DNA of 64,000 nucleotides from Pseudomonas wuhanensis (GTDB lineage Bacteria; Pseudomonadota; Gammaproteobacteria; Pseudomonadales; Pseudomonadaceae): NCBI RefSeq assembly GCF_030687395.1, contig NZ_CP117430.1, positions 5,890,001 to 5,954,000 of the forward strand, read 5' to 3'. Shown piece by piece: positions 1 to 12,000 of this stretch (position 1 is its first letter; each line of letters starts with the position of its first letter). The notes under the pieces were generated by a model. It saw only the letters and a program-made list of their open reading frames with translations, ran no database searches and was not told where the DNA came from. The position numbers and the translations under genes were made by a program.

Positions 1-718
1 GAAGCCCGCGGATCTGGACGACGAGCCCGAGATCCAACAGCTACGCCTGCACGACCCGCTCGACGCCCCGATCCCCTTCGGCAGCCTGTCGGCGACTCCC
101 GATGAAGTCGACGACCTGCCCTCGGTCGAGCCCCTGCGCAAGCGACGCGAACGCAGCGCACCGACCCTGCGCGCGGAAGAGCTGGAGGACCTGACCGACG
201 ACCCGTTGCAACTGGACTGGCAAAAACGTCGCTCCCCCTGGGGTCGGCGCTTTTTCTGGCTGCTGCTGATCCTGCTCGGAGCCGCCGGCCTCGCCGGTCA
301 ATACGTCGCCTACCACTTCGACGAACTGGCGCGCCAGGACCAGTACCGTCCGTGGTTCCAGCAACTGTGCCCGCACATCGGCTGCACCGTGCCATCCAAA
401 GTCGACATCGCGAAAGTCAAAAGCAGCAATCTGGTGGTCCGCAGCCACCCGGACTTCAACGGCGCCCTGGTGGTCGATGCCATCATCTACAACCGTGCGC
501 CCTTCTCCCAGCCCTTCCCGCTGCTGGAGCTGCGTTTTGCAGACCTCAACGGCCACCTGATCGCCAGCCGTCGCTTCAAGCCCGGCGAGTACCTTAACGG
601 CGACCTCGAAGGCCTGGCGGAAATGCCGCCGCAAACGCCGATCCACATCGCGCTGGACATTCTCGACCCAGGCCCCAAAGCGGTGAACTACAGCCTGAGC
701 TTCCACTCGCCCGAGTGA
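1..718 (+). CDS. DUF3426 zinc-ribbon membrane protein, C-terminal part
   Basis: The reading frame is already open at base 2, so the start lies outside the window; the visible part is about 238 residues. After an acidic, low-complexity cytoplasmic linker there is one membrane segment (FFWLLLILLGAAGLAGQYVA, around bases 250-310), then a roughly 140-residue extracytoplasmic domain ending in HSPE. The C-terminal domain with the CPHIGC pair matches the DUF3426 family, whose full-length members carry an N-terminal zinc ribbon not visible here. In P. aeruginosa the gene lies between prmA and dusB, and dusB follows here too. Its function is unknown. An ATG at 206 is internal and should not be taken as the start. 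Confidence 0.8.
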   Translation, partial: KPADLDDEPEIQQLRLHDPLDAPIPFGSLSATPDEVDDLPSVEPLRKRRERSAPTLRAEELEDLTDDPLQLDWQKRRSPWGRRFFWLLLILLGAAGLAGQYVAYHFDELARQDQYRPWFQQLCPHIGCTVPSKVDIAKVKSSNLVVRSHPDFNGALVVDAIIYNRAPFSQPFPLLELRFADLNGHLIASRRFKPGEYLNGDLEGLAEMPPQTPIHIALDILDPGPKAVNYSLSFHSPE

Positions 719-903
719 AACGGCTCATCGTTACAGGCTTGACGGCAGATTTCTGACTTTACCCGTTCAAACCAAACCGCTGGCGATAACAGAATAACTG
801 TTCAGATTTTGTTCAATTCAGCCTTTATCCAGTCATCGAGAGCGGGTATCATGCCAACCCTTTTTCGAACTCTCATGATCCGGCCCCACAACAGGGAAGT
901 CCT

Positions 904-1914
904 ATGTCGGCGGTACGCATCGGTCCATATACATTGCACAACGGCTTGATCCTCGCCCCCATGGCGGGCGTCACCGACCAGCCCTTTCGTCAGCTGTGCA
1001 AACGATTGGGCGCAGGACTTGTAGTCTCGGAAATGGTCACCAGCGACATGAGCTTGTGGAACACCCGCAAATCGCGGATGCGCATGATCCACGAAGGCGA
1101 TCCCGAGCCCCGCTCGGTACAGATCGCAGGTGGAGATGCGCAGATGCTGGCGGATGCGGCCCGGGCCAACGTTGAACTGGGCGCACAGATTATTGATATC
1201 AACATGGGCTGTCCGGCGAAGAAGGTCTGCAACAAGGCCGCCGGCTCCGCTCTGTTGAAAGATGAAGCATTGGTGACCGAGATCCTGCAGGCCGTGGTGG
1301 CTGCGGTCGATGTGCCGGTCACCCTGAAGATCCGCACCGGCTGGGACCGGGCGAACAAGAACGGCCTGACCGTGGCGAAGATCGCCGAACAGGCAGGCAT
1401 TACGGCGTTGGCGGTGCATGGCCGCACCCGTGCAGATCTGTACACCGGTGAAGCCGAGTACGACACCATTGCCGCGATCAAGCAGGCGGTGTCGATTCCG
1501 GTCTTCGCCAACGGCGATATCGATTCGCCCGAGAAGGCCCGGTACGTGCTTGACGCGACCGGTGCCGATGGCCTGTTGGTGGGTCGGGCAGCCCAAGGGC
1601 AGCCATGGATTTTTCGTGAGATCGACCATTATCTGCGTACCGGCGAAAAACTCCCGGCACCGGAGCTGGTCGAGGTGGAACGTATTCTGCTTGAGCATCT
1701 GGCTGCGCTGCATGCCTTCTATGGCGACGTCATGGGCGTGCGCATAGCTCGCAAGCATGTGGGCTGGTATCTCGCAACCTTGCCGGGCGCCAGGGAGTTT
1801 CGCGCCCACTTCAATCGTTTGGAAGATACGGAAGCACAATGCGCCTACGTTCGGGCCTTCTTCGCCGAACGCTACAAGAGCCTGACAGGGGACGGAGAAG
1901 GGGTGGCTGCATGA
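904..1914 (+). CDS. dusB: tRNA-dihydrouridine synthase B
   Basis: 336 residues. FMN-dependent reductase that converts uridine to dihydrouridine in the D-loop of tRNA, acting in the cytoplasm. The N-terminal TIM barrel shows the Dus signature: [13 protein letters not shown] near residue 18, [20 protein letters not shown] near residue 100 with the catalytic Cys in the [10 protein letters not shown] loop, and the FMN-binding [11 protein letters not shown] near residue 220. Length is usual for DusB. The ATG is preceded by AGGGAAGTCCT. It overlaps fis by four bases (ATGA), the classic dusB-fis operon arrangement. Confidence 0.97.
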   Translation: MSAVRIGPYTLHNGLILAPMAGVTDQPFRQLCKRLGAGLVVSEMVTSDMSLWNTRKSRMRMIHEGDPEPRSVQIAGGDAQMLADAARANVELGAQIIDINMGCPAKKVCNKAAGSALLKDEALVTEILQAVVAAVDVPVTLKIRTGWDRANKNGLTVAKIAEQAGITALAVHGRTRADLYTGEAEYDTIAAIKQAVSIPVFANGDIDSPEKARYVLDATGADGLLVGRAAQGQPWIFREIDHYLRTGEKLPAPELVEVERILLEHLAALHAFYGDVMGVRIARKHVGWYLATLPGAREFRAHFNRLEDTEAQCAYVRAFFAERYKSLTGDGEGVAA

Positions 1915-2231
1915 CGATGATGACCGAGACTTTAGTGAGTGGAACAACACCCGTGAGCGACAACGTGAATTTGAAACAGCACCTCAATACGCCGAGCGAA
2001 GAAGGTCAGACCCTTCGCGGGAGTGTCGAGAAGGCGCTGCACAATTATTTCGCCCACCTTGAGGGCGCTGCCGTCACGGATGTGTACAACCTGGTGCTCT
2101 CCGAAGTTGAGGCTCCCCTGCTCGAATGCGTGATGAACTACGTCAAGGGCAACCAGACCAAGGCCAGTGAGCTGCTCGGACTGAACCGGGGCACCCTGCG
2201 CAAGAAACTCAAGCAGTACGATTTGCTGTAA
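1911..2231 (+). CDS. fis: Nucleoid protein Fis
   Basis: 106 residues. DNA-bending nucleoid protein and global regulator. The C-terminal helix-turn-helix ([26 protein letters not shown]) is unmistakable. I chose the ATG at 1911, which overlaps the dusB stop as ATGA, because it gives the usual length for Pseudomonas Fis; a longer frame open from 1839 lies inside dusB and is only an extension. Translation is probably coupled to dusB. An intrinsic terminator follows at 2249-2281. Confidence 0.95.
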   Translation: MTMMTETLVSGTTPVSDNVNLKQHLNTPSEEGQTLRGSVEKALHNYFAHLEGAAVTDVYNLVLSEVEAPLLECVMNYVKGNQTKASELLGLNRGTLRKKLKQYDLL

Positions 2232-2248
2232 GCATTCAATCAAACCAG

Positions 2249-2281
2249 AAAGGCGCCCGCGTAAAACCGGTCGCCTTTTTT
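2249..2281 (+). terminator. Intrinsic terminator after fis
   Basis: Inverted repeat AAAGGCG ... CGCCTTT followed directly by a run of T. It separates dusB-fis from purH. Confidence 0.8.
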
Positions 2282-2312
2282 GCTGACTCCTTTGCTTTTG
2301 ATGGAAATTGAG

Positions 2313-3920
2313 ATGACCGACCAGACCACCCGCCTGCCGATCCGCCGCGCCTTGATCAGCGTTTCCGACAAGACCGGGATCCTTGAATTCGCCAAAGAAC
2401 TCGAAGCCCTGGGCGTCGAGATCCTCTCCACCGGCGGGACGTTCAAGCTGCTGCGCGACAACGGCGTTGCCGCAGTGGAAGTCGCGGATTACACCGGTTT
2501 CGCAGAAATGATGGACGGTCGGGTGAAAACCCTGCACCCGAAAATCCACGGTGGGATCCTCGGTCGTCGCGGTATCGACGACGCCATCATGAGCGAACAC
2601 GGCATCAAGCCAATCGATCTGGTCGCGGTCAATCTGTACCCGTTCGAAGCCACCATCAACAAGCCAGGCTGCGACCTGCCGACCGCGATCGAGAACATCG
2701 ATATCGGCGGCCCGACCATGGTCCGTTCGGCAGCCAAGAACCACAAAGACGTCGCCATCGTGGTGAATGCCAGCGATTACGCCAACGTTCTGGAAAGCCT
2801 CAAGGCTGGCGGCCTGACCTACGCTCAGCGTTTCGACCTGATGCTCAAGGCCTTCGAACACACCGCCGCCTACGACGGCATGATCGCCAACTACATGGGC
2901 ACCGTGAACCAGGCGGCTGAAACCCTCAGCACTGAAGGTCGCAGCGAATTCCCGCGCACTTTCAACAGCCAGTTCATCAAGGCCCAGGAAATGCGCTACG
3001 GCGAGAACCCGCACCAGAGCGCGGCGTTCTACGTTGAAGCCAAGCCTGCCGAAGTCGGCATCGCCACCGCGACCCAACTGCAAGGCAAAGAGCTGTCGTA
3101 CAACAACGTGGCCGACACAGACGCCGCGCTGGAATGCGTGAAAAGCTTCGTCAAGCCGGCCTGCGTGATCGTCAAGCACGCCAACCCGTGCGGCGTGGCC
3201 GTGAGCCCGGACGCCGAAGGCGGCATCCGTCAGGCCTACGAACTGGCCTACGCCACCGACACCGAGTCGGCGTTCGGCGGCATCATCGCGTTCAACCGCG
3301 AGCTGGATGCTGAAACCGCCAAGGCCATCGTCGAGCGTCAGTTCGTCGAAGTGATCATCGCCCCTAGCGTCAGCGAAGAAGCTCGCGCCATCGTGGCTGC
3401 GAAAGCCAACGTACGCCTGCTGGCCTGTGGCGAGTGGTCGGCTGATCGCGCTCCGGCCTGGGATTACAAACGCGTCAACGGCGGTTTGCTGGTGCAGAGC
3501 CGTGACATCGGCATGATCGGCAGCGAAGACCTGAAAGTGGTGACCAAACGCGCGCCGACCGAACAGGAAATCAACGACCTGATCTTCGCCTGGAAAGTCG
3601 CCAAGTACGTCAAGTCCAACGCCATCGTCTACGCCAAGAACCGTCAGACCATCGGTGTCGGCGCCGGCCAGATGAGCCGCGTGAACTCCGCGCGTATCGC
3701 CGCGATCAAGGCTGAACACGCCGGCTTGCAGGTGCAGGGCGCGGTCATGGCATCGGACGCGTTCTTCCCGTTCCGTGACGGCATCGACAATGCGGCCAAG
3801 GTCGGTATCACTGCGGTGATCCAGCCAGGTGGCTCGATGCGTGATAACGAAGTGATTGCCGCAGCCGACGAAGCGGGCATCGCGATGGTGTTCACCGGCA
3901 TGCGCCACTTCCGTCACTAA
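2313..3920 (+). CDS. purH: Bifunctional AICAR transformylase / IMP cyclohydrolase
   Basis: 535 residues, the usual length. Catalyses the last two steps of IMP synthesis: formylation of AICAR, then ring closure. The N-terminal MGS-like cyclohydrolase domain ([15 protein letters not shown] at the start, [18 protein letters not shown] near residue 65) is followed by the transformylase domain with the catalytic KHANPCG loop near residue 290. The ATG at 2313 is chosen over an upstream in-frame start at 2280 because [20 protein letters not shown] is the conserved N-terminus and 2280 lies inside the terminator. It is followed by a REP pair and purD. Confidence 0.97.
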   Translation: MTDQTTRLPIRRALISVSDKTGILEFAKELEALGVEILSTGGTFKLLRDNGVAAVEVADYTGFAEMMDGRVKTLHPKIHGGILGRRGIDDAIMSEHGIKPIDLVAVNLYPFEATINKPGCDLPTAIENIDIGGPTMVRSAAKNHKDVAIVVNASDYANVLESLKAGGLTYAQRFDLMLKAFEHTAAYDGMIANYMGTVNQAAETLSTEGRSEFPRTFNSQFIKAQEMRYGENPHQSAAFYVEAKPAEVGIATATQLQGKELSYNNVADTDAALECVKSFVKPACVIVKHANPCGVAVSPDAEGGIRQAYELAYATDTESAFGGIIAFNRELDAETAKAIVERQFVEVIIAPSVSEEARAIVAAKANVRLLACGEWSADRAPAWDYKRVNGGLLVQSRDIGMIGSEDLKVVTKRAPTEQEINDLIFAWKVAKYVKSNAIVYAKNRQTIGVGAGQMSRVNSARIAAIKAEHAGLQVQGAVMASDAFFPFRDGIDNAAKVGITAVIQPGGSMRDNEVIAAADEAGIAMVFTGMRHFRH

Positions 3921-3950
3921 GTACGACGATCAACTGTGGGCACTGGCTTA

Positions 3951-4037
3951 TGTGGGAGCTGGCTTGCCTGCGATGCAGGCAACTCGGTGCTTCAGTCATA
4001 CCGAGTTGATGCCATCGCAGGCAAGCCAGCTCCCACA
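3951..4037. repeat. REP inverted pair (REPIN) between purH and purD
   Basis: Two REP sequences of the GTGGGAGCTGGCTTGCCTGCGAT subtype face each other around a loop that itself contains AACTCGGT / ACCGAGTT. The transcript would fold into a long hairpin between two genes of one pathway. Confidence 0.9.
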
Positions 4038-4090
4038 GTAAAGCGGCCCGACAAGTTCTCCAGAATTAGCGTCATCCGAGGTTTTTTGAA

Positions 4091-5386
4091 ATGAATGTTT
4101 TGATCATTGGCAGCGGTGGCCGTGAACACGCCCTGGCATGGAAAGTGGCTCAGGATCCGCGCGTGCAGAAAGTTTTCGTTGCCCCGGGCAACGCCGGCAC
4201 CGCCATTGAAGCCAAGTGCGAGAACGTCGCTATCGACGTTCTCGCACTTGAGCAGCTGGCTGACTTTGCCGAGAAGAACGTTTCCCTGACCATCGTCGGC
4301 CCGGAAGTACCGCTGGTCGCCGGTGTCGTCGATCTGTTCCGCTCCCGTGGCCTGGATTGCTTCGGCCCGACCGCTGGCGCTGCTCAGCTGGAAGGTTCGA
4401 AAGCCTTCACTAAAGACTTCCTGGCTCGCCACAAGATCCCGACCGCTGACTACCAGAACTTCACCGAGATCGAGCCGGCCCTGGCTTATCTGCGTGAAAA
4501 AGGCGCACCGATCGTGATCAAGGCCGATGGCCTGGCCGCCGGTAAAGGCGTGATCGTGGCCATGACCCTGGGCGAAGCAGAAGACGCGGTGCGCGACATG
4601 CTCGCAGGCAACGCGTTTGGCGACGCCGGCTCCCGCGTGGTGATCGAAGAATTCCTGGACGGCGAAGAAGCCAGCTTCATCGTCATGGTCGACGGCAAGA
4701 ACGTATTGCCGATGGCCACCAGCCAGGACCACAAACGCGTCGGCGACGGCGACACCGGCCCGAACACCGGCGGCATGGGCGCTTACTCCCCGGCCCCGGT
4801 CGTCACGGCCGAAGTCCATCAGCGGGTCATGGACCTGGTGATCTGGCCGACCGTGCGTGGCATGGCCGAGGAAGGTAACGTCTACACCGGTTTCCTCTAT
4901 GCCGGCCTGATGATCGACAAGGCGGGTAACCCAAAAGTTATCGAGTTCAATTGCCGTTTCGGCGACCCTGAGACCCAACCGGTGATGCTGCGTTTGCAGT
5001 CGAGCCTGGTGTTGCTGGTCGAAGCGGCCCTGGCGCAAGCGCTGGACAAGGTCGAAGCACAATGGGATCCACGTCCGAGCGTCGGCATCGTATTGGCCGC
5101 TGGCGGTTACCCGGGTGACTACGCCAAAGGCGTTGCCATCAACGGCCTGGATGCAGCCGCGGCACTGGAAGGCAAAGTCTTCCATGCCGGTACTGCGCTC
5201 AAGGACGGTCAGGTGGTGACCGCCGGTGGTCGGGTGCTGTGCGCAACCGCCATGGGCACCAGTGTCGATACAGCCCAGCAGCAAGCTTACAAACTGGCAG
5301 CTAAAATCGACTGGGAAGGCTGCTTCTACCGCAAGGACATTGGCTACCGCGCCATTGCCCGCGAGCGTGGCGAGAATCAGGAATAA
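4091..5386 (+). CDS. purD: Phosphoribosylamine-glycine ligase
   Basis: 431 residues. ATP-dependent ligation of glycine to 5-phosphoribosylamine, giving GAR in purine synthesis. The N-terminal MNVLIIGSGGREHALAWK, the ATP-grasp segment VIKADGLAAGKGVIVA near residue 140, the metal-binding IEFNCRFGDPETQ near residue 284 and the C-terminal domain are all present, with no gaps. A weak inverted repeat (AGGCAAGGG / CCCTTGCCT, 5402-5426) follows. Confidence 0.97.
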   Translation: MNVLIIGSGGREHALAWKVAQDPRVQKVFVAPGNAGTAIEAKCENVAIDVLALEQLADFAEKNVSLTIVGPEVPLVAGVVDLFRSRGLDCFGPTAGAAQLEGSKAFTKDFLARHKIPTADYQNFTEIEPALAYLREKGAPIVIKADGLAAGKGVIVAMTLGEAEDAVRDMLAGNAFGDAGSRVVIEEFLDGEEASFIVMVDGKNVLPMATSQDHKRVGDGDTGPNTGGMGAYSPAPVVTAEVHQRVMDLVIWPTVRGMAEEGNVYTGFLYAGLMIDKAGNPKVIEFNCRFGDPETQPVMLRLQSSLVLLVEAALAQALDKVEAQWDPRPSVGIVLAAGGYPGDYAKGVAINGLDAAAALEGKVFHAGTALKDGQVVTAGGRVLCATAMGTSVDTAQQQAYKLAAKIDWEGCFYRKDIGYRAIARERGENQE

Positions 5387-5401
5387 GCCATCCATTCGGC
5401 C

Positions 5402-5426
5402 AGGCAAGGGCTTGCGACCCTTGCCT
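5402..5426 (+). terminator. Possible hairpin terminator after purD
   Basis: Perfect nine-base inverted repeat AGGCAAGGG ... CCCTTGCCT, but no T run follows. It could be a Rho-type stop or an mRNA-stabilising hairpin between purD and retS. Confidence 0.35.
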
Positions 5427-5450
5427 GACTATTCCGGCGCCGCGCATAGT

Positions 5451-5456
5451 TATACT
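5451..5456 (+). promoter_or_regulatory. Possible -10 element of retS
   Basis: TATACT lies 30 bases upstream of the GTG start of retS. No well-spaced -35 is evident. Confidence 0.3.
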
Positions 5457-5485
5457 CTGGCATTAACCTACGAAGGGATTTCGCC

Positions 5486-8263
5486 GTGCGCTGGCTCAGG
5501 ACTGCCATAGGCTTCACCGTCACTCTGCTGACCTTGCTCTGCATGCTCCCGGCCCAAGCCGCGCAAGGCAGTGGGTGGGCGGTATTGCTCGACGAACAGG
5601 GCGACCTGCAGCTGAGCGACATCCGCTCCAGCCGCTACACCAATCAATTCAGCCCCATCGAACTCGAGCGCCTCACCGCGGCCGCGCCCGAGGGTGCGCT
5701 ATGGCTGCGTTTCAGGCTCGCGCCCGGCAAGCATGAACAGTTGCTGCGAGTGTTCGCACCGGACCTGTCGCACCTCAATCTGTATGTGCTCGACGGCGAC
5801 CAGTTGATCGATCAATTGAATACCGGTACCGGGCAGCTCCAGGCTACGCGCCCCCTCCCCAGCAGCGACTTCATGTTGCCGCTGCCACAAAGCGACAAAA
5901 CCCTCGACGTCTACCTGCGGTTGGTCTCCGAACACCAGTTGCGGCCTTACATCACCCTGCAATCGGCGGTCATGACCGCGGCCACTCAGAACCTGACGCT
6001 GATCTACGGCCTGCTCTTTGGCTGCCTCGGGATGCTGATCCTGCATAACCTGACCCGTTACATCTACACCCGCTCGCGCAGCAGCCTCTGGCTGGCAGCG
6101 TGCGAAGGGCTGCTGATGCTCAGCCTGGTGTTGCTGCTGAACCTGGTCCGGCCATGGCTGCCGAACTGGTCCGCCGTGCAAACACCCGGCGCCTACCTCG
6201 CCTTGTTGATGACCGCGCCTTGCGGCCTGATGTTCGCCTATCGTTTCTTCGCCCCACTCGGCCCCCACCCGCTGAACAAGCTGCTGCTGGGGGACATCCT
6301 GTTCATCGTGGCCTGCGGCCTGCTGTTGCTGTTCGTCAACACACTGCCACTGAACCTGATCACCTATGGGCTGGTTGCTCTGGCGGGCCTGAGCATGTTG
6401 TTCGTCGGTGCCCATCACTGGCAAAAAGGTTATCGCCCGGCGCGCCTGTTCGTCGCGGCCATGGTGGTGTTCAACCTCGGCACATTGATTATCCTGCCGG
6501 CGCTGCAGGGGTTGACCCTTGTCGCGCCGCAAGGCCTGATCATCATTCTGCTGGTGTTTATCTGTATCAGTGGCCTGTTGATGAGTGTTGCCTTGGGCGA
6601 GCGACAGCGAAGCATCACTGAAGACCGTTTCAGCGTCAGTCGCGATCTGGCCGCGAGCAACGCCGAAATCAACGCCAAAGCCGAATTTCTGGCGAAGATC
6701 AGCCACGAAATCCGCACCCCGATGAATGGCGTGCTGGGCATGACCGAACTGCTGCTGGGCACACCGCTGTCGGTCAAGCAACGCGACTATGTGCAGACCA
6801 TCCATAGCGCGGGCAACGAGCTGCTGACACTGATCAACGAAATTCTCGACATCTCCAAACTCGAGTCCGGGCAGATCGAACTGGACGACGTGCAGTTCGA
6901 CCTCAACGCCCTGATCGAAGACTGCCTGAGCATCTTCCGCGCCAAGGCCGAACAGCAGAACGTCGAGCTGATCAGCTTCATCCAGCCGCAGGTACCACGC
7001 GTCATCAGCGGAGATCCGACGCGCCTGCGCCAGACCTTGCTGAGCCTGCTGGAAAACGCCCTGAAGAAAACCGACGAAGGCGAGATCCTGATCGTCGTCG
7101 CCCTGGATGAACGCAGCGCCAAACCGCGGCTGCGTATCGCCGTGCAGGACAGCGGCCAGCCCATGGAAGCGGAAGAACGTGACGCGTTGATGCATGCCGA
7201 ACTGCACAGCAAGCACTTTCTCTCGGCCACCAGCCTGGGGGGCAATCTTGGGCTGGTCATCGCCCGGCAGCTGATCCGTTTGATGCAGGGTGAATTCGGC
7301 ATCAAGAGCGGCGCCAACCAGGGCAGCACATTGTGGCTGACCCTGCCACTGGACCCGGACCGTCTCGAACATCCGACCTCGGACCTGGACGGCCCGCTGC
7401 AAGGTGCACGCGTACTGGTTGTGGATGACAACGACACCTGTCGCAAGGTGCTGGTGCAGCAGTGCAGCGCCTGGGGCCTGAATGTCAGCGCCGTGCCGTC
7501 CGGCAAGGAGGCCCTGGCGCTGCTGCGCACCAAGGCCCACCTGCGCGATTACTTCGACGTGGTCCTGCTGGACCAGAACATGCCCGGCATGACCGGCATG
7601 CAACTGGCCGCCAAGATCAAGGAAGACCCGAGTCTGAACCACGACATTCTGTTGATCATGCTCACGGGTATCAGCAATGCACCGAGCAAGATCATCGCGC
7701 GTAATTGCGGGATCAAACGCATTCTCGCCAAACCGGTGGCCGGCTATACGCTCAAGACCACTCTGGCGGACGAGCTGAACCAGCGCAACAAGGGCCCGTC
7801 CGTTTCACAACACCTGCCCACCGGCCCGACCCTTCCGGTCAAGGTGCCCAGCGACTTCCGCATCCTGGTGGCCGAAGACAACAGCATCTCGACCAAGGTC
7901 ATTCGCGGCATGTTGGGTAAGCTCAACCTGCAACCGGATACCGCCAGCAATGGCGAAGAAGCCTTGGTGGCGATGAAGGCACAGCGTTACGACCTGGTGC
8001 TGATGGACTGCGAAATGCCAATCCTCGACGGCTTCTCCGCCACCCAGCAATTGCGCGCCTGGGAAGTCGGCAACCAGCGGATTCGCACCCCGGTGGTAGC
8101 GTTGACCGCACACATCCTCGCCGAACACAAAGAGCGCGCGCGCCAGGCCGGCATGGACGGGCACATGGCCAAACCGGTCGAGTTGTCGCAGCTGCGCGAT
8201 CTGATCGAGCATTGGGTTGCCCAGCGTGATCAGCAGAACCGGGCAGCGGTTCAGACTTCCTGA
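5486..8263 (+). CDS. retS: Hybrid sensor histidine kinase RetS
   Basis: 925 residues. RetS opposes GacS and so controls the Gac/Rsm switch between motile/virulent and biofilm states. Order of parts: signal peptide (1-25), periplasmic 7TMR-DISM sensor domain (about 30-165), seven membrane helices (about 170-375), HisKA with [10 protein letters not shown] at His407, HATPase (about 505-625; the glycine box is degenerate, GGNLGL), receiver 1 with Asp696 ([11 protein letters not shown]) and receiver 2 with Asp841 ([11 protein letters not shown]). It starts at a GTG with AAGGGA upstream. The position after purH-purD is that of retS in P. aeruginosa. Assignment combines domain order and gene order; a different GacS-modulating kinase is unlikely. 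Confidence 0.9.
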   Translation: MRWLRTAIGFTVTLLTLLCMLPAQAAQGSGWAVLLDEQGDLQLSDIRSSRYTNQFSPIELERLTAAAPEGALWLRFRLAPGKHEQLLRVFAPDLSHLNLYVLDGDQLIDQLNTGTGQLQATRPLPSSDFMLPLPQSDKTLDVYLRLVSEHQLRPYITLQSAVMTAATQNLTLIYGLLFGCLGMLILHNLTRYIYTRSRSSLWLAACEGLLMLSLVLLLNLVRPWLPNWSAVQTPGAYLALLMTAPCGLMFAYRFFAPLGPHPLNKLLLGDILFIVACGLLLLFVNTLPLNLITYGLVALAGLSMLFVGAHHWQKGYRPARLFVAAMVVFNLGTLIILPALQGLTLVAPQGLIIILLVFICISGLLMSVALGERQRSITEDRFSVSRDLAASNAEINAKAEFLAKISHEIRTPMNGVLGMTELLLGTPLSVKQRDYVQTIHSAGNELLTLINEILDISKLESGQIELDDVQFDLNALIEDCLSIFRAKAEQQNVELISFIQPQVPRVISGDPTRLRQTLLSLLENALKKTDEGEILIVVALDERSAKPRLRIAVQDSGQPMEAEERDALMHAELHSKHFLSATSLGGNLGLVIARQLIRLMQGEFGIKSGANQGSTLWLTLPLDPDRLEHPTSDLDGPLQGARVLVVDDNDTCRKVLVQQCSAWGLNVSAVPSGKEALALLRTKAHLRDYFDVVLLDQNMPGMTGMQLAAKIKEDPSLNHDILLIMLTGISNAPSKIIARNCGIKRILAKPVAGYTLKTTLADELNQRNKGPSVSQHLPTGPTLPVKVPSDFRILVAEDNSISTKVIRGMLGKLNLQPDTASNGEEALVAMKAQRYDLVLMDCEMPILDGFSATQQLRAWEVGNQRIRTPVVALTAHILAEHKERARQAGMDGHMAKPVELSQLRDLIEHWVAQRDQQNRAAVQTS

Positions 8264-8327
8264 GCCGACAGCCTCCACAGCGCCTGATAGACTCCCCCTC
8301 GACTTCCCTCGCCAGTGAGCTTGCCCC

Positions 8328-8924
8328 ATGCTCCACGTGTTGTTCAGCGTTTACCTGAAGATGCTGGTGCTCTATAGCCCATTCTTCGTGTTGTCCTGTT
8401 TCATCAGCCTGACCCGCGGTTATTCGCGCAAGGAGCAACGACGCCTGGCCTGGAAAGTGGCAACCGCCACGCTGGTTTCCAGTGTCTTGCTGTATCTTTT
8501 CGGTCGTGTGATTTTCAATGTGTTCGGCATCACCGTAGACGCCTTTCGCATTGGCGCCGGCAGCGTGTTGTTCATCTCGGCATTGGGCATGGCCCAGGGC
8601 AAGTCGGCGGTACAAACCGATAACGTACAGCAGGACGTCACCATCGTTCCGCTGACCATCCCGCTGACGGTTGGGCCCGGCACCATCGGTGCTCTGTTAG
8701 TGATGGGCGTCAGCCAGCCCCACTGGGATGACAAGCTGACGGCCATTCTCAGTATTGCCCTGGCCAGTTTCACGGTCGGCGTGGTGCTTTACTTGTCCAA
8801 TCGGATAGAACGGATTCTCGGCGATCAGGGTTTGCAGATTGTCAGCCGACTGATGGGGTTGTTCGTCTGCGCGCTGGCGGCGCAGATTATTTTTACCGGG
8901 GTGAAGGGATATCTGGTTCCTTGA
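8328..8924 (+). CDS. MarC-family integral membrane protein
   Basis: 198 residues with about six hydrophobic helices. The MarC (UPF0056) signature is visible: SCFISLTRGYSRKEQRR near residue 25, the FRIGAGSVLFISALGMA segment and PLTIPLTVGPGTIGALLVM near residue 110. The family's function is unsettled; the old link with multiple antibiotic resistance is not supported. It ends before a strong two-way terminator shared with the convergent toxin gene. Confidence 0.85.
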   Translation: MLHVLFSVYLKMLVLYSPFFVLSCFISLTRGYSRKEQRRLAWKVATATLVSSVLLYLFGRVIFNVFGITVDAFRIGAGSVLFISALGMAQGKSAVQTDNVQQDVTIVPLTIPLTVGPGTIGALLVMGVSQPHWDDKLTAILSIALASFTVGVVLYLSNRIERILGDQGLQIVSRLMGLFVCALAAQIIFTGVKGYLVP

Positions 8925-8935
8925 TACCGATAGGC

Positions 8936-8976
8936 AAAAAAAGGCTGCAGGTTGTATTTAACCTGCAGCCTTTTTT
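8936..8976. terminator. Two-way intrinsic terminator
   Basis: Stem AAGGCTGCAGGTT / AACCTGCAGCCTT with a six-base loop, a T run on the plus strand and an A run before it that makes a T run on the minus strand. It serves both the MarC gene (plus) and the large toxin gene (minus). Confidence 0.92.
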
Positions 8977-9051
8977 CGGTCAGCGATGCTCAACGCATTC
9001 CGAAGGTTTTAAACTTCGTTTGACCTGTCCAGTTGTACGGCAAGCTCAACG

Positions 9052-12000
9052 CTATCCCACCAGGCTGCTTTCCAACTCAGCAGTCGATACCGTTAGAAGT
9101 TCTCCCAGCGTTGCGCTGTCATGCGCGCTCTGTCGAGCGACCAGCCTCTGCACCAGTGTCGAAACGGCATAAGGTCGATGCCCTTCGAACCCGAGCAAGA
9201 CTTCGCCGCGCAAGCTGAAATCCGTCGCATACACTTCACGAAAGATCACACTGTGCCCGCTGTCCGGGTCAATCATCACCAGGTGTTCCTGAACGATGCT
9301 CAGCAACAGCTTTTCAGGATTATCCAGCTCCCAGATCAACTTGCCGGGAATCGTTTGTGCAGTGCCCAGCGAATGCCGGCAGTCGAGGATGACCGACTCA
9401 AGCCTCAGCCAGGCAGCCTTCGACAACCGGTAACTTACCGCACCTTGTCCCATGCGCAGGATCAGGGTCGTGACATCGTCGGGCATCAGTGGCAGAACAT
9501 CGTCGACTTTCATCTGGCCTTCAATGACCAGTACCTGGGCATTACGCCAGACATAACTGAGTGGCCCCGCATGCCCAATGCCCGGATAAGTCAGCAGAAG
9601 GCCACTCTTGTCATCATGAAGCAATACGTTGGTTTGCCGTTGCGTTCCCAATAGCTCGAAGGATTCTGGAATCGCGGCCTTTGGCACCCGAATCACACGT
9701 TCGGTATCGACTACGAACCATATCAGACTGCCAACGTCCTCTACCGACAGCAGCGCGGCATGAGGCTGGCTGTCCGCCAACTCTATGAGGTTTTCGTGCG
9801 CTCGCCCTTCCTGAGACATGACCCACTCATGGGTGACGCCGGTGAGCAATGCCGGTTCTTGATAACGCAACTCGAGTACCACGCCTTCAAGTGTCGTACC
9901 GCGCAATCCGCCTCCCTCAACCGTTACTTCGGCAAACTGCCAAGGCGCCCATTCACGCTCGGCAGCGGGTAGCGCATCAGCCCTTAGCAATCGCGAGCCT
10001 TCGCCAAATACAGGTTCCAGCCGCTGCGGATCGATGAACGCCTGACGATAGATTTCACCGCTCGAAACGTGGAATAACCAGGCCGCCTCGCTATCAGGGG
10101 TAACGCTGAGCAGGCGTACCTCTTTTCCATGGCCCAGATCAGCCAGCAATATTCGATTGCCGACATACCAGGCGCACAATCTCGCGTCGCCGCTGAAGTT
10201 GGTCAGACCGACAAGAGCAAAACGCTCGGCCGCGTGTTGCCGGGCAAGCGGTTCCAATGCAGACCACCAGTGCATCCGATCCTTGAACCACGACTCGCCA
10301 AGGCCTCCCAGCGTCAGGTATCCCTGGGGGGTCAGGTTGAAGAACAGCCCCTCCGACGTCAGCGCCAGGTATCCACCTTCGACTGCCACTACATTCTCCA
10401 GCTTCTCGGGCTGCTCCCACGTATGCGACCAATCTCCTTTGCCCGCCACCAGAGTACGTTGCTTGCGGCATAGCTGCTGCCTGAGCCTGTCGTAGATGAC
10501 AAACACATCGCTGCCGTCCGCTGGTGCGAGCAACGTCAAATCAGTCATGTTCTTGATCGAGTCGGCCCAACCGCGTCCACGGTGAATCCACGGGGAGGGG
10601 CGGATAATCAGGTGGTCACGTTGACGAACCCACGCCATGTCCCGCGCATTCGCTTCGAACTTCCAGCAGACCGAGACAAAGGGGGCCGGCTGCCAATTGA
10701 CGGTGGAAAAGTCATCATCGTCAATAACAGGCCTAAGGACGTAATAGTTGCCAAGTACCTGCGACCAGTCGGCCAGTGTGTCGCTGGCACTGAAGACCGA
10801 TTCCAGCGCCGGATCCATGTCGCGGGTGATCGAACTCAGCAGCAGTTGCCCGTCATGGATCACGTACACCAGCACATCGCTGGTCTGATCTTCGCGAGCG
10901 ATTTCCTGTACGACGTGAATCACCCCTTGCGCGTCCGCCTCCACGCTCTTGATGGTGGCTCCCGTGTTTTTAGGCAGCAACCGATAACGATAACCGAGCA
11001 ATCCGGTGACCGCGTCGACTTGCCAAATCACGAAACCCTGCGGTTCGTAGAAATAGACGTAGCCGCCAGCCACCGCGCCTGGCAGCGCTTCATCAGCGGC
11101 GAGTACATCCTTGCTGCGGATGTACAGGAAGCGTTCCTCCTTCGCGTCGTACCAGGCGGTGGTGTGACGGGGCTCACTCGGTTTCTCGAACGGAATCAGA
11201 TAGTGATGAACCGGCGTATACGGCATCACCAAACGATGCTCCTGAGCCAGTCCCTTGAAATGTTCCTGTAGCGTCTGCCGATCCATGCCCGGTGGCACAT
11301 CCTGCTCAACGAGGCTCATCTGCCATTTTCCGCGATCAAGCTGGAATAGCTGATTATTGGTGATCCGGATCAGGACGTCATGAAGACCTCGGCCCGTGAA
11401 CTCCACCTTGACAGTGCCGATCTGCAGGCCCGTCGCCCCGCCCAGAATAACGTCGCTCTCACTGGCCCACGCCGCCTCCAGCACCCATCGGGAAGTAGTA
11501 ACGCTGGGGGACTCAAGTGTCAGACTCACCCCGGGATTGAGCACCAATGCACATTGCTTGCCCGCGCCCTGGATCCGATAGGCGACTTTCCCGTGCCATG
11601 CCGGGGGCAGAACCGGTACCACCAGTGAGCGCTCGACGGCATCGAGCAGCACATCGATCACTGTTGGCCGATAGGCCGGAAAAAGGCGATAAAGGATGTA
11701 CTCACTCGGAAACGAATAGAAGGAAAACAGGAACAGCCATCCGCCGTCCGCTTTCCTTTTCTCCAGACGCCGGGCCGTGTCGAACCCGCTGTCATGGCGC
11801 AGCGTGGCGAAGGGCAGCGCCTTGTACTCGTAGCCGTAACAGGTCTGTGGTGTGCAGGGCAGTACGATGATCTGCCCGGTGGGCGGAGTGAATTTTATCT
11901 GGCTAGGCAGATTCAGTTCCCGACGAATATTGATCGCCCGCTCGTAATCGCCGTCAAAGGTCGGCACCCCGAAATGATCGCGCAGCGGGTACAGTTTTGG

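Noticed and set aside
1932..3917. 661-codon open frame on the minus strand opposite purH
   Set aside because: It is the antisense shadow of a conserved high-G+C gene; composition is His/Asp/Val-biased and no domain is recognisable.
5699..7642. 647-codon minus-strand frame opposite retS
   Set aside because: Gln/His-rich shadow translation, no ribosome site or family.
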